A stretch of DNA of 64,000 nt from Virgibacillus_N oceani_A (GTDB lineage: Bacteria; Bacillota; Bacilli; Bacillales; Amphibacillaceae). The stretch is from NCBI GenBank assembly GCA_041521345.1, contig JBGOHB010000004.1; one strand, given 5' to 3'. The notes below the pieces were generated by a model, which did no database searches, was not told the origin of the DNA, and was given only the letters and a program-made list of their open reading frames with translations. The translations under genes were made by a program, and so were the position numbers. Below are positions 8,174 to 18,275 of this stretch, piece after piece. Numbering within the stretch: position 1 is the stretch's first letter; each line of letters starts with the position of its first letter.

Positions 8174-9922
8174 CTAATTCATAGTTGCTGGAAATAGTAC
8201 TTCATTTTTCATTACATCTACAATTCCCTGCTGGGTAATTCGTACATAAGGCAAATGGGTGGATGATAAAAAGAAAATGGAATAAATGGGGTCATCAAAT
8301 GGATAACCAAATTCCAGCAAATGTTTTTTTAGTTGTTTTTCTTTTTCTATTAATCCCTTCATATTTCCTTGATACATAAATCCGGCTAATGGAAGCGAAA
8401 TTTCCAGCAGGATTTTTCCTTCATTCACTAAAACGATACCGCCGCCAATTTCTTTCAGTCTTTTTCCTGCCTTTAATATATCAGGCTTGCTTTTCCCGAT
8501 GAATATTAAATCCCCGGTTGTGGAATAGGAACTCGCCAGTGCCCCCAACCCTTTTGTGAAGCCTCGTATCGTTGTGTTCACCCGCCATTTCCCTGCTTTA
8601 TCCATTAGTACAAGAAATGCCTCATGATCCTGTTTCGGAAGTTCTTTAGGTGTAATATCGACATCAACAGCATACGGTTTCATAATCACCTGGTTGACCA
8701 TCTCAAGACCAAGGGGCACAGAGAACTGCAATTCATTTTCCGTCAAATCAAAGTCCAGCTCCAGTGGTTCTATATCGTAAGCCTTCCAGTCAATAAGCGG
8801 TTTCCGGTTTATTTCTTTCGTATCTTTAACGATCCATTCGCCCTTAGCAAGTACACTTTCAGGAGTTGGATTACCCTTTTCCTGTAAAATATTAATATGA
8901 GCAATTCTGCCAGGGGCTATACTGCCAAGCTGCTCGTCCAAATGATAATGTTTTGCAGCATTATAACTTGCCATCCGGTAAGCATCTTCAAGAGGGATCC
9001 CTTTTTTAATCGCAATATCTATACAGACATTCATTAAACCGTCTGTATAGAATGTAGAAGTTGATCCATCTGTCGTCATGGTCAGGTTATCGTATGTCGT
9101 GATACCTTCTGCAATAATTTCTTCAATTAAATTCGGCAAATCAGGCCGGATGGAAGAATACCTTAAAGCAGTATGATATCCCATTTGCAGACGCCTGATA
9201 ACTTCTTTGCCTGTCATTGACTCATGATCTCCACTCACGCCAAGCAATTTCATTTTAGTCAATGTTTTTTCCGAAGCTCCGGGAAAATGACCTTCTACCG
9301 GTTTACCCCGCTGTTTTGTTTCCTGAATCCAGTATAACAGGCGGTCATCGCCGGAAAGCAAGCTTGGCCATGATGTTAATTCCCCTCCCTGAACAACGGC
9401 AGGATGTGAAATCCAGTTTAATATTTCATTTGTATTGAATAATTCCTCTTCGTACTTATCCTGCAGCGTTGTCTGCGCATCATATCTTGCCCACCAGTAC
9501 ATAGATACAGGATGGTTACTGAAATCATCCAACAAGGAAAACGCTTTCTTTCTGTCCAATAAAAAAAGCCATAAGAGGTTGTCATTAATCAATGTCGTTG
9601 TTCCTGTTTTGGCAGCGTGATCAGCCAGACTCTCCGGGTTATAGATCTGCGATGGGTGGGCATGCGGTTCAATATACCCAGGTACTAAATATTTACCTTC
9701 ACAATCTATCATTTCCGCTCCATTCTGTCGCTTCGGTAATTTATCCCCTACATAGATAATACGGTCGTGCACAATCCATATATTCGCTTTGATCCACTGT
9801 TTCGTATATGTGTTCAAATAAACACCATTGGTTAAGATCATGGTTGGTGCTTCTTGTCCATCTATGACTCGTACATGTTGTCTGAGCTCCCGATTTCTCC
9901 AATGGTAACCTTTATCTAACAT
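8174..9922 (-). CDS. yerA: YerA-like adenine deaminase family amidohydrolase
   Basis: A 582-residue amidohydrolase-superfamily protein of the adenine deaminase (Ade/YerA) family. The metal-binding EPHAHP motif follows YLVPGYI near residue 90. Later come EGHFPG, a GDHES block and the C-terminal adenine deaminase domain. Adenine deaminase turns adenine into hypoxanthine, but YerA-type paralogues have not, to my knowledge, been shown to do this. The start is taken at ATG 9922, with GGAG 9 bases upstream; the TTG at 9937 lies within that RBS. It follows purD by some 300 bp on the same strand, as in Bacillus, which fits a purine link. Confidence 0.85.
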   Translation of the reverse strand: MLDKGYHWRNRELRQHVRVIDGQEAPTMILTNGVYLNTYTKQWIKANIWIVHDRIIYVGDKLPKRQNGAEMIDCEGKYLVPGYIEPHAHPSQIYNPESLADHAAKTGTTTLINDNLLWLFLLDRKKAFSLLDDFSNHPVSMYWWARYDAQTTLQDKYEEELFNTNEILNWISHPAVVQGGELTSWPSLLSGDDRLLYWIQETKQRGKPVEGHFPGASEKTLTKMKLLGVSGDHESMTGKEVIRRLQMGYHTALRYSSIRPDLPNLIEEIIAEGITTYDNLTMTTDGSTSTFYTDGLMNVCIDIAIKKGIPLEDAYRMASYNAAKHYHLDEQLGSIAPGRIAHINILQEKGNPTPESVLAKGEWIVKDTKEINRKPLIDWKAYDIEPLELDFDLTENELQFSVPLGLEMVNQVIMKPYAVDVDITPKELPKQDHEAFLVLMDKAGKWRVNTTIRGFTKGLGALASSYSTTGDLIFIGKSKPDILKAGKRLKEIGGGIVLVNEGKILLEISLPLAGFMYQGNMKGLIEKEKQLKKHLLEFGYPFDDPIYSIFFLSSTHLPYVRITQQGIVDVMKNEVLFPATMN

Positions 9923-10082
9923 ACAGCAACTCTCCAAATATTTATTTCCCTCTAGTTTACCATATATCTCGCTTTAGTTCTGTAAAGTTTTTGTTAATGA
10001 AAGTGAAATTTTTGTGACAAGTTATCTGTGGTGAATTAATGGGAGATTTAATGGAGGATGGCGATCGACTTTTCTTAGGTTC

Positions 10083-10155
10083 CGCTCGATTTTGCGATGC
10101 TGGTGTTGCAATTATTACTGCCTCTCGCTCGTTTTGGAGATGCTAGCCTCACGTT
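10083..10155. repeat. Degenerate 43-bp tandem unit, purD-yerA gap
   Basis: In the 314-bp gap between yerA and purD, CGCTCGATTTTGCGATGCTGG at 10083 recurs imperfectly as CGCTCGTTTTGGAGATGCTAG at 10126, a 43-base offset. Nothing coding is seen. The only other signal in the gap is the purD terminator. Confidence 0.35.
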
Positions 10156-10189
10156 TTTTTCGCGCCTACCCCGTACTTAGGATGAGGAA

Positions 10190-10227
10190 ATTTAAAAATA
10201 CCCTTAACAACAACTGTCATTAAGGGC
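10190..10227 (-). terminator. Terminator of the purine operon
   Basis: Minus-strand CCCTTAA-(12 nt)-TTAAGGG followed by TATTTTT lies about 10 bp past the purD stop, closing the 12-gene operon. Confidence 0.8.
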
Positions 10228-10236
10228 AGTAAATAC

Positions 10237-11487
10237 TTATTCTTTCATTCCTATATCCGTCCGGAAAAAGAATGCTTCCACATCACGATAAGGGTTCAAA
10301 GTTTCATAAACTTCTACCGCTGCCTGATCTATAGATTCCGCTGTCGCACCAACGAGCAATACCCGTCCGCCATCAGATACAAATTCATCTCCAGAGGTTT
10401 TTGTCCCTGCATGCACAACATATGCAGAACCTGAAGGATGCAAATCAGGAAGTGCAACACCCTTTTGGTATTTCCCTGGATATCCTTTGGAAGCAACCAC
10501 CACACCAACAGCTGATTCATTCTTCCATTCCAGTCCCGGATCTTTTCCATCGAGCACATCGATCATGACCTGTTCCAGATCATTTTTCAATAAAGGCAAG
10601 ACCACCTGTGTTTCCGGATCACCAAAGCGTGTATTGAACTCAATTACCTTTGGGCCGTCTTCAGTCATGATTAATCCGGCATAAAGGATGCCTGTAAAAG
10701 GTCGATCTTCCTTCATCATGCCGTCTACTGTCTTATGCAGAATGTTTTTTATAGCAAAACCCAAATGCTCTTCTGTAATTTCTTCTACGGGAGCAAATGC
10801 TCCCATGCCGCCTGTATTCGGCCCTTCATCATGATCATATGCCCGTTTATGATCTCTTGCAGTTACCATGGGATAGACATTATTTTCATGGACAAAAGCC
10901 ATCAAGGAAAATTCCTCCCCGTCCAGAAATTCCTCAATAACAACTTTCGCACCGGCCTCTGCAAAGGTTTTGGATACAAGCATGTCTTCCACTGCCTGAT
11001 GCGCCTGTTCCTTCGTTTCAGCGACGACCACACCTTTACCTGCTGCAAGGCCGTCCGCTTTAATAACGATTGGAGCACCCATTTTTTCTATATATACCTT
11101 CGCCTCTTGAATCGAAGTGAAAGTTTCAAAGTCGGCAGTTGGAATTTCATATTTTTTCATGATCGCTTTAGCATAGCTCTTGCTTCCTTCCAAAAGAGCG
11201 GCTTCTTTTGTCGGTGCAAAAATCCTCAAGCCCTCCTCTTGGAAACGGTTTGCTACACCCTCATTCAGCGGGGCTTCCGGGCCAATAATAGTCAAATCTA
11301 TTTCCTTCTTTTTTGCAAAATTGACTAGACCATTTATATCCATTTCATCTATGGCTACGCAAATGGCATCTTTCTCCATCCCACCATTCCCTGGTGCTGC
11401 ATAGAGCTTCGTAACCTTGTTGCTTTCGGAAAGTTTCATTACCATGCTATGTTCCCTGCCGCCACTGCCCACCACCAATATTTTCAT
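10237..11487 (-). CDS. purD: Phosphoribosylamine-glycine ligase PurD
   Basis: PurD (GAR synthetase) joins glycine to phosphoribosylamine using ATP, the second step of purine synthesis. The 416-residue ATP-grasp enzyme begins KILVVGSGGREH. It shows KADGLAAGKGVV (ATP loop), the EEFLDGEEFS block and EFNTRFGDPETQ (metal binding). The start is ATG 11487 with AGGAG 8 bases upstream; the GTG at 11496 is too close to that RBS. Last gene of the pur operon, 20 bp after purH, as in B. subtilis. Confidence 0.97.
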   Translation of the reverse strand: MKILVVGSGGREHSMVMKLSESNKVTKLYAAPGNGGMEKDAICVAIDEMDINGLVNFAKKKEIDLTIIGPEAPLNEGVANRFQEEGLRIFAPTKEAALLEGSKSYAKAIMKKYEIPTADFETFTSIQEAKVYIEKMGAPIVIKADGLAAGKGVVVAETKEQAHQAVEDMLVSKTFAEAGAKVVIEEFLDGEEFSLMAFVHENNVYPMVTARDHKRAYDHDEGPNTGGMGAFAPVEEITEEHLGFAIKNILHKTVDGMMKEDRPFTGILYAGLIMTEDGPKVIEFNTRFGDPETQVVLPLLKNDLEQVMIDVLDGKDPGLEWKNESAVGVVVASKGYPGKYQKGVALPDLHPSGSAYVVHAGTKTSGDEFVSDGGRVLLVGATAESIDQAAVEVYETLNPYRDVEAFFFRTDIGMKE

Positions 11488-11516
11488 CGGTCTCACTCCT
11501 CTCCGGTTCCGTTTCT

Positions 11517-13049
11517 CTAGTGCTTAAAATGCCGTATACCAGTGCACACCATAGCAATTCCATATTCATCACAAACATCAATCGAATCTTGATCACGCTT
11601 TGATCCACCAGGCTGAATAATGGCTGTAACCCCTGCTTTTGCCGCTGTTTCCACCGTATCTGGCATTGGAAAAAATGCATCAGATGCCAAGACGGATTTT
11701 TTTGCTTTAGCTCCTGCTTGTTCAATCGCAATATTCGCAGCACCAATCCGGTTCATCTGGCCTGCACCAATACCGATCGTTTCGTTATCCTTTGCCAAAA
11801 CAATAGCATTGGATTTAACATGCTTCACTGCCTTCCATGCAAACAATAAATCTTTCATTTCCTGTTCGTCAGGCTTACGTTTCGTTGGAGTTGTTAAGTC
11901 AGATGCTGCCACTTTTCCGTCATCACTGTGCTGAATTAATACGCCGCCTTTTACGGTAGTGAGTTTGTGATGAATAGCGCTTGCTTCATTTACTTCCAAC
12001 TCTAGTAATCGGATGTTTTTCTTTTTTGTTAAAACTTCCATTGCTTCATCAGTAAACCCAGGAGCTATTACAATCTCCAAAAAGATTTCGCTTAATTGCT
12101 GCGCTGTAGCTTCATTAATTTTTCTATTCACAGCGACAATTCCGCCAAAAATAGAAACAGGATCTGCGTCATATGCACGTTTAAAAGCATGTTCTACATC
12201 TTCAGCAATGCCGATTCCGCACGGATTCATATGTTTTACCGCAACAGCTGCCGGCCCCTCATATTCCGAAACAATTTCCAATGCAGCATTCGCATCCTGA
12301 ATATTATTGTAGGAAAGTTCTTTCCCGTGAAGCTGCTTTGCATCAGCAATACTTCCATCCGTATTTAGTGAGTTTTTATAAAAAGCCGCTTTTTGATGTG
12401 GATTTTCCCCATAGCGCAATGTTTGTACTTTTTCATATGTAACGGTATAGGTTTCCGGAAAATCTTCTTCCGTTTCTTCTGTAAAGTATCCCGCGATCAT
12501 GGCATCATAATTCGCTGTATGACGGAATACTTTAGCGGCAAGTTTTTGACGGGCACCGATGGTTAAATTACCTTCCTGTAATTTTTCCAAAACACCCTCA
12601 TAATCAGATGGATCCACTACCACTGTCACATCCGCAAAATTTTTCGCAGATGCACGTAGCATTGCCGGTCCGCCGATGTCGATGTTCTCAATTATATCTT
12701 CAGCAGAAACTCCCTCTTTTTCCAATGTTTGTTTAAATGGATAAAGGTTTACGACTACTATATCAATCGGTACAATATCATTTTCCTCCAGCTGCTTCTG
12801 ATGTGTGCTGCTGGAACGCTTTGCCAGTAATCCTCCATGAATAGAAGGATGCAATGTTTTCACTCGGCCATCCAAAATTTCCGGAAAGCCTGTAACCACA
12901 TCCACCGCCGTGACTGGAATATCCGCTTCCTGTAATTTACGTAAAGTGCCGCCAGTAGAAAGGATTTCATAATTTACATCGATAAGCCCTTTGGCGAATT
13001 TAGTTATATTCTCTTTATTGGAAACACTGATTAACGCCCTTTTCTTCAC
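11517..13049 (-). CDS. purH: AICAR transformylase/IMP cyclohydrolase PurH
   Basis: A bifunctional 510-residue enzyme that formylates AICAR and closes the ring to give IMP, the last two steps of the pathway. The N-terminal MGS-like cyclohydrolase domain (about 1-190) starts KKRALISVSNK and includes STGGT and DGRVKTLHP. The C-terminal transformylase has the conserved KHMNPCG near residue 270. It sits 2 bp after purN. Length is normal and the gene is intact. Confidence 0.98.
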   Translation of the reverse strand: MKKRALISVSNKENITKFAKGLIDVNYEILSTGGTLRKLQEADIPVTAVDVVTGFPEILDGRVKTLHPSIHGGLLAKRSSSTHQKQLEENDIVPIDIVVVNLYPFKQTLEKEGVSAEDIIENIDIGGPAMLRASAKNFADVTVVVDPSDYEGVLEKLQEGNLTIGARQKLAAKVFRHTANYDAMIAGYFTEETEEDFPETYTVTYEKVQTLRYGENPHQKAAFYKNSLNTDGSIADAKQLHGKELSYNNIQDANAALEIVSEYEGPAAVAVKHMNPCGIGIAEDVEHAFKRAYDADPVSIFGGIVAVNRKINEATAQQLSEIFLEIVIAPGFTDEAMEVLTKKKNIRLLELEVNEASAIHHKLTTVKGGVLIQHSDDGKVAASDLTTPTKRKPDEQEMKDLLFAWKAVKHVKSNAIVLAKDNETIGIGAGQMNRIGAANIAIEQAGAKAKKSVLASDAFFPMPDTVETAAKAGVTAIIQPGGSKRDQDSIDVCDEYGIAMVCTGIRHFKH

Positions 13050-13051
13050 CG

Positions 13052-13630
13052 TTATCCCTCACTTTTCGTCATTTCGATAAGCTGATTGATCACTTGAGGA
13101 TACAGCCTGTGCTCGACCTGTTGGATACGTTTTTTTAAACTGTCTTCTGTATCTTCAGGCAGCACCTTTACCTCCTCTTGTGATATTATCGGCCCTGTAT
13201 CAATTCCTTCATCTATATAATGAACCGTTACCCCTGTTTTCGTTACGTCGGCACGATAAGCTTGACCGATGGCGTCTTTCCCGGGAAAATCAGGAAGCCA
13301 AGATGGATGAATATTAATGATCCGCTTATCAAACGTGCGGAGTAATGTTTCACCAACTATACGCATATACCCGGCAAGAAATATCCACTCCACGTTCGCT
13401 TTCTTCAGATTTTTGATGAGCATTTCTTCATAGGCACTTTTATCTCTATACGCTTTTGCCTGAAATACAACTGTTGGGACACCATAATGCTTGGCCTTTT
13501 TGATTACGCTTGCCTCCGGCTGATCACAGACGAGCAGCACAATCTCACAGGCCAGATCGCTACTTTCCATGATCGCCTGAAAATTACTGCCTGTTCCGGA
13601 TGCAAAAACGGCTGCTCTTGGCTTATTCAT
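13052..13630 (-). CDS. purN: GAR formyltransferase PurN
   Basis: PurN transfers a formyl group from 10-formyl-THF to GAR (third step). The 192-residue fold shows FASGTGSNFQAI at the N-terminus, the catalytic Asn-His-Asp set in INIHPSWLPDFPG and HYIDEGIDTGPII, and normal length. It overlaps the purM stop by 4 bp (ATGA coupling). Confidence 0.97.
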   Translation of the reverse strand: MNKPRAAVFASGTGSNFQAIMESSDLACEIVLLVCDQPEASVIKKAKHYGVPTVVFQAKAYRDKSAYEEMLIKNLKKANVEWIFLAGYMRIVGETLLRTFDKRIINIHPSWLPDFPGKDAIGQAYRADVTKTGVTVHYIDEGIDTGPIISQEEVKVLPEDTEDSLKKRIQQVEHRLYPQVINQLIEMTKSEG

Positions 13631-14652
13631 GAGGTAAAATTCACTCCCTCACCTTCAGTTACCTTCCCGATGTTACTGGCAGCTTCCCCATTTTCCGCCA
13701 GTAAATTGAGTATACTTTCTGCATCCTCTTCCTGAACGACAAGGGCCATACCAATCCCCATATTAAATACACCGTACATATCTTTTTCTTTCAGCTTCCC
13801 CTTCTCTTGTAAAAACGTAAAAACTTCAGGTACTTCCCATTGTGAACGATCAAGGGTTACCCCTAAATCTGATGGAATAACGCGCGGCAGGTTTTCATAA
13901 AATCCCCCGCCTGTAATATGAGAAATTCCCTTTATATTGTATTGATCCAATACAGCTTTCACCGGCTTTGCGTATATCCTGGTTGGCTCAAGTAATACTT
14001 CCCCAAGGTTTTTTGTCATGCCATAATTTTGCCCTAAATCGAGATGCGAGACAATCTTGCGGACAAGTGAATACCCATTGGAGTGAATTCCGCTGGACGC
14101 GAGTCCAATGACTACATCTCCAGCATGAATGTTTTCCCCGGTGACAAGCTTTGATTTTTCAGCAATTCCTACTGTAAAACCGGCTAAATCATATTCATTT
14201 TCTTCATACATGCCAGGCATTTCTGCTGTTTCTCCGCCAATTAAAGCAGCACCCGCTCCCTCACAGCCATCGGCAATACCTGTCACAATTTGTTCAATCA
14301 CAGCAGGGTCATTTTTACCACAGGCAATATAGTCTAGGAAAAATAAGGGCTCCGCTCCCTGTGCAACAATATCATTCACACACATGGCAACTAAATCAAC
14401 ACCGATTGTATCATGTTTTTTCAGCTGAAATGCCAGCTTCAATTTTGTCCCGACTCCATCCGTGCCTGAAACGAGTACAGGCTCTTTAAAGGAAAAAGAA
14501 CTGAGATCAAATAAACCGGCAAAAGCACCCAGACTTCCAAGCACTTCTTTTCGGGCCGTTCTCGATATATGTTTTTTCATTCGTTCTACGGCTTCATATC
14601 CTTTTTCTACATCCACCCCGGCATCTTTATACATATCCGACATGAGTGACAC
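13627..14652 (-). CDS. purM: AIR synthetase PurM
   Basis: PurM closes the imidazole ring of AIR from FGAM with ATP (fifth step). The 341-residue protein is related in fold to PurL. It carries the SGTDGVGTKLKLAF ATP/phosphate motif around residues 62-75 and GGETAEMPGMY. It sits 15 bp after purF and overlaps purN by 4 bp. Confidence 0.97.
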   Translation of the reverse strand: MSLMSDMYKDAGVDVEKGYEAVERMKKHISRTARKEVLGSLGAFAGLFDLSSFSFKEPVLVSGTDGVGTKLKLAFQLKKHDTIGVDLVAMCVNDIVAQGAEPLFFLDYIACGKNDPAVIEQIVTGIADGCEGAGAALIGGETAEMPGMYEENEYDLAGFTVGIAEKSKLVTGENIHAGDVVIGLASSGIHSNGYSLVRKIVSHLDLGQNYGMTKNLGEVLLEPTRIYAKPVKAVLDQYNIKGISHITGGGFYENLPRVIPSDLGVTLDRSQWEVPEVFTFLQEKGKLKEKDMYGVFNMGIGMALVVQEEDAESILNLLAENGEAASNIGKVTEGEGVNFTS

Positions 14653-14667
14653 ACCCTTCTGTCAAAA

Positions 14668-16071
14668 TTAACAATATTTCAATTCCGCTCCTTCTTCCTC
14701 TGTTACGGGGTAGTTCCCTGTCATGCATGCCATGCAAATTCCCTGATGAATCGTTTTGTCTTTCACGATAGCTTTTTCCAATCCAGACTCAGATAAATAA
14801 GCGATGCTGTCTGCATCAATCATATTCCCTATGCCGTCAACCGAATTATTGGCGGCAATCAGCTCTTTCCTTGTTGACATATCTATTCCGTAAAAGCATG
14901 GATGTGTGATAGGTGGTGAAGCAATCCGTACATGCACCTCTTTGGCTCCTGCTTGCTTCAGCATCTTAACAATCCGTTTACTTGTCGTTCCTCTCACAAT
15001 GGAATCATCAATCATGATAATCCGCTTGCCATCCACGATACTCCGAACCGGTGCTAGCTTCATTTTTACACCCTGTTCTCGTAATTCCTGGGAAGGTTGG
15101 ATGAACGTTCTGCCGACGTAGCGATTTTTTAAAATCCCCATTTCATAAGGCAGGCCGCTTTCCTCCGCATATCCAATTGCAGAAGAAATACTGGAGTCGG
15201 GCACCCCGATAACCATATCCGCATCAGCCGGTGCCTCCCTTGCAAGCTCGGCACCCATACGTTTGCGTGAAGCATGAACATTCACCTTGTTCACATCACT
15301 GTCCGGTCTGGATAAATACACATATTCCATTGCACACATTTTCCGGCCGCCTCTAGGTGCAAATCTTGTTATCTCCATTCCTTCATCACTGATAATAATT
15401 AATTCGCCAGGCAAAACTTCTCTTTCAAACTGGGCACCGATCTGGTCAAAGGCACATGTCTCAGAAGCAACGACATAAGCATCCCCGAGCCTTCCGATTG
15501 ATAATGGGCGAATGCCGGAGGGATCAAGCGCCACATACATTCTATCTTCTTTTAACACGATAAAGGCGTACGCCCCCTTAAGCTGATTAAGCGCCTTGGC
15601 TATCGACTTTCTGTTTGTTTTCTGCCCGTCTCTTCTAATCAAGTGTGCAAGCACTTCGGTATCCGAAGAAGCCTGAAAAATACTCCCTTCATCCTCCAGT
15701 TCTCCCCGCAGCTGCCGAGCATTCATGATGTTACCGTTTTGTGCAAGTGCCATGCTCCCGGTTTGGGTCCGGAATAAAAGCGGCTGTACATTTTCGATCG
15801 TTCTACCCCCTTGTGTCGTATAACGGACATGGCCAACCGCATATCTGCCGGGAAGCTTATCAAATTTTGCTTCTCCAAAAACATCATTCACGAGCCCTTC
15901 ACCTTTATGTGAGCTCAGCTCCTCTCCGTCACTGACGACGATGCCTGCCCCTTCTTGTCCGCGGTGCTGCATGGAATGAAGCCCATAATATGTCAGCTCG
16001 GCAGCCTTCTCATGACCCCATATGCCGAACACACCGCATTCTTCATTTATGCCTTTGATTTCAGCAAGCAT
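14668..16071 (-). CDS. purF: Amidophosphoribosyltransferase PurF
   Basis: PurF commits PRPP to purine synthesis by transferring the amide of glutamine. From the ATG at 16071 (GGGAG 7 bases upstream) the product is 467 residues. An 11-residue propeptide MLAEIKGINEE precedes the catalytic Cys12, as in the B. subtilis enzyme, which is matured by cleavage there. The PRPP loop (IMIDDSIVRGTTS) is present. The cysteines in KMCAME, HPCFYG and ICMACM match the four ligands of the oxygen-sensitive 4Fe-4S cluster of Bacillus PurF. It overlaps the purL end by 25 bp. The purines it helps make are likely feedback inhibitors. Confidence 0.98.
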   Translation of the reverse strand: MLAEIKGINEECGVFGIWGHEKAAELTYYGLHSMQHRGQEGAGIVVSDGEELSSHKGEGLVNDVFGEAKFDKLPGRYAVGHVRYTTQGGRTIENVQPLLFRTQTGSMALAQNGNIMNARQLRGELEDEGSIFQASSDTEVLAHLIRRDGQKTNRKSIAKALNQLKGAYAFIVLKEDRMYVALDPSGIRPLSIGRLGDAYVVASETCAFDQIGAQFEREVLPGELIIISDEGMEITRFAPRGGRKMCAMEYVYLSRPDSDVNKVNVHASRKRMGAELAREAPADADMVIGVPDSSISSAIGYAEESGLPYEMGILKNRYVGRTFIQPSQELREQGVKMKLAPVRSIVDGKRIIMIDDSIVRGTTSKRIVKMLKQAGAKEVHVRIASPPITHPCFYGIDMSTRKELIAANNSVDGIGNMIDADSIAYLSESGLEKAIVKDKTIHQGICMACMTGNYPVTEEEGAELKYC

Positions 16072-18275
16072 GGAATAGCTCCCTTCCATAGTTTTTCCAG
16101 CTTTTTCACGTCTTCTTTAATAACACTAGCTCCATTTACGTTAATTATTACAGTGTCATCGTCCGTAACTCTTCCAATTTGCTTAGTATGATCCACGTTT
16201 GCTTCAAATTTATCCTGATGCTCTTCTTTTACAGTTACAAGAAATCTTGATTGCGTTTCACTGAATAGTGCTACCGTCGGATCTCCCTCAAGTGTTACAT
16301 CTGCACCGAGACCTTTGCCGGCAAAAACACTTTCAGCCAGTGCCACAGCCAAACCACCTTCGGCCAGGTCATGAGCCGACGCTATGAGACCTAGCTGAAT
16401 GGCATTCAATAATTGCTTTTGACGAGTCGCTTCCACATCAAGGTCAATTGCAGGCGCTTTTCCTTCGTATTTTCCTTTCAGCACATTTTGCAGCTCACTG
16501 CCGCCAAATTCTGCATTTGTCTCACCGATAAGATAGATCGCATCCCCTGCGTGCTGAAAAAAGTTTGGCATAATATGTTCCAATGACTCATGCAATCCAA
16601 CCATACCAACAATCGGCGTAGGAAAAATCGATTTACCTTTGGACTGGTTGTATAAGGAAACATTCCCGCTGATCACCGGGGTTTCCAAAATCTCACATGC
16701 CTTGCTCATACCTTCCACGCTTTTTTCCATTTGCCAGAAAGTCTCTGGGTTGGTCGGGTTCCCGAAATTCAACCCGTCCGTCAGTCCAAGTGGTCTTGCA
16801 CCCGAGCAGACCAGGTTGCGTGCAGCCTCTGCCACAGCAATTTTTCCGCCGGTTTCCGGGTCCAAATAGATATAGCGGGAATTGCTATCCGTTGTAATGG
16901 CAAGCGATTTATCCTTCCCTTTGATTCTAACAACGGCTGCATCTGAACCTGGTGCTACTGCCGTATTTGTCTGCACCATGGAATCGTATTGGTCATACAC
17001 CCACGCTTTACTTGCAATTGTCGGCTGCTGCAGTAATTTTTTCAGCATTTGTGCATGGTCTTCCACATTGGGAACCGTGTTTTCTATCTGCTGAAATGTT
17101 TTATAATAAGCCGCTTCCTCCGATGGCATTTGATAGACCGGGGCGTCCTCTGCCAGTGCATCTACCGGAATGTCAGCCATAATCTCCCCATGCTGTTTAA
17201 TCCGGAACATTTTCTCTTCAATAACTTCTCCGACAGCTACTGCCTGCAATCCATATTTTTCAAATACATCAATAATCTCCTGTTCGCGTCCTTTTTGCAC
17301 CACAAGCAGCATTCGCTCCTGGGATTCGGACAGCATCAATTCATAAGCATTCATATTCTCTTCGCGCTGGGGAACGAGATCCAGGTTCATTTCTACTCCT
17401 GTTCCTGCTTTGCTTGCCATTTCACTAGCTGAGGAGGTGAGTCCGGCTGCTCCCATGTCTTGAATACCGATTAGAGCATCGGATTGGATCACCTCTAGAC
17501 ATGCTTCAATGAGCAACTTTTCCATAAAGGGATCTCCAACCTGGACGGCCGGCCGATCCTTTGCTGCATCTTCCCCTAAATCGTCGGACGCAAAGGTTGC
17601 ACCATGAATACCATCTCTCCCTGTAGGTGCCCCGGCATAAAGCACGGTATTGCCAACGCCTGCGGCAATTCCCTTTTGGATATCTTCATGATTGATTAGA
17701 CCAACACACATCGCATTAACGAGCGGATTATCCTCATAACTGTCATCAAATTGGACTTCTCCACCGACAGTAGGTACACCAACACAGTTTCCATACCCGG
17801 CGATCCCGCTTACTACCTCAGAAAAGAGATACCGTACACGATCCGTATTTAAATTACCAAATCGCAGTGAATTCATTAATGCGATTGGACGTGCCCCCAT
17901 AGAAAATACATCACGGATAATACCACCAACGCCTGTGGCAGCACCTTGATATGGTTCCACTGCTGAAGGGTGATTATGACTTTCTATCTTAAAAACGACC
18001 GCCTGGCTATCTCCAATATCGATAATTCCCGCGCCTTCTCCAGGACCTTGAAGTACATGTGGTGCTTTCACAGGAAACTTTTTCAACAAAGGTTTGGATG
18101 TTTTATAACTGCAATGCTCTGACCACATAACGGAAAAGATGCCGGTTTCGGTAAAGTTTGGCCGACGTTTCATAATTTTTGTTACCATGCCAAATTCTTC
18201 ATCGCTTAATCCCATTTCTCTATAGAGCTTGTCTTTTTCAATTTGTTCCGGCTGAATATTATGCATTTTTAACAT
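16047..18275 (-). CDS. purL: FGAM synthase subunit PurL
   Basis: The 742-residue synthetase subunit of FGAM synthase, which works with PurS and PurQ to turn FGAR into FGAM (fourth step). It is the short Gram-positive PurL: MWSEHCSYKTSK near residue 50, KIESHNHPSAVEPYQGAATG, and the repeated PurM-like halves (second half from about 410). GGAGG lies 7 bases before the ATG. It overlaps purQ by 17 bp and purF by 25 bp. Confidence 0.98.
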   Translation of the reverse strand: MLKMHNIQPEQIEKDKLYREMGLSDEEFGMVTKIMKRRPNFTETGIFSVMWSEHCSYKTSKPLLKKFPVKAPHVLQGPGEGAGIIDIGDSQAVVFKIESHNHPSAVEPYQGAATGVGGIIRDVFSMGARPIALMNSLRFGNLNTDRVRYLFSEVVSGIAGYGNCVGVPTVGGEVQFDDSYEDNPLVNAMCVGLINHEDIQKGIAAGVGNTVLYAGAPTGRDGIHGATFASDDLGEDAAKDRPAVQVGDPFMEKLLIEACLEVIQSDALIGIQDMGAAGLTSSASEMASKAGTGVEMNLDLVPQREENMNAYELMLSESQERMLLVVQKGREQEIIDVFEKYGLQAVAVGEVIEEKMFRIKQHGEIMADIPVDALAEDAPVYQMPSEEAAYYKTFQQIENTVPNVEDHAQMLKKLLQQPTIASKAWVYDQYDSMVQTNTAVAPGSDAAVVRIKGKDKSLAITTDSNSRYIYLDPETGGKIAVAEAARNLVCSGARPLGLTDGLNFGNPTNPETFWQMEKSVEGMSKACEILETPVISGNVSLYNQSKGKSIFPTPIVGMVGLHESLEHIMPNFFQHAGDAIYLIGETNAEFGGSELQNVLKGKYEGKAPAIDLDVEATRQKQLLNAIQLGLIASAHDLAEGGLAVALAESVFAGKGLGADVTLEGDPTVALFSETQSRFLVTVKEEHQDKFEANVDHTKQIGRVTDDDTVIINVNGASVIKEDVKKLEKLWKGAIPCLLKSKA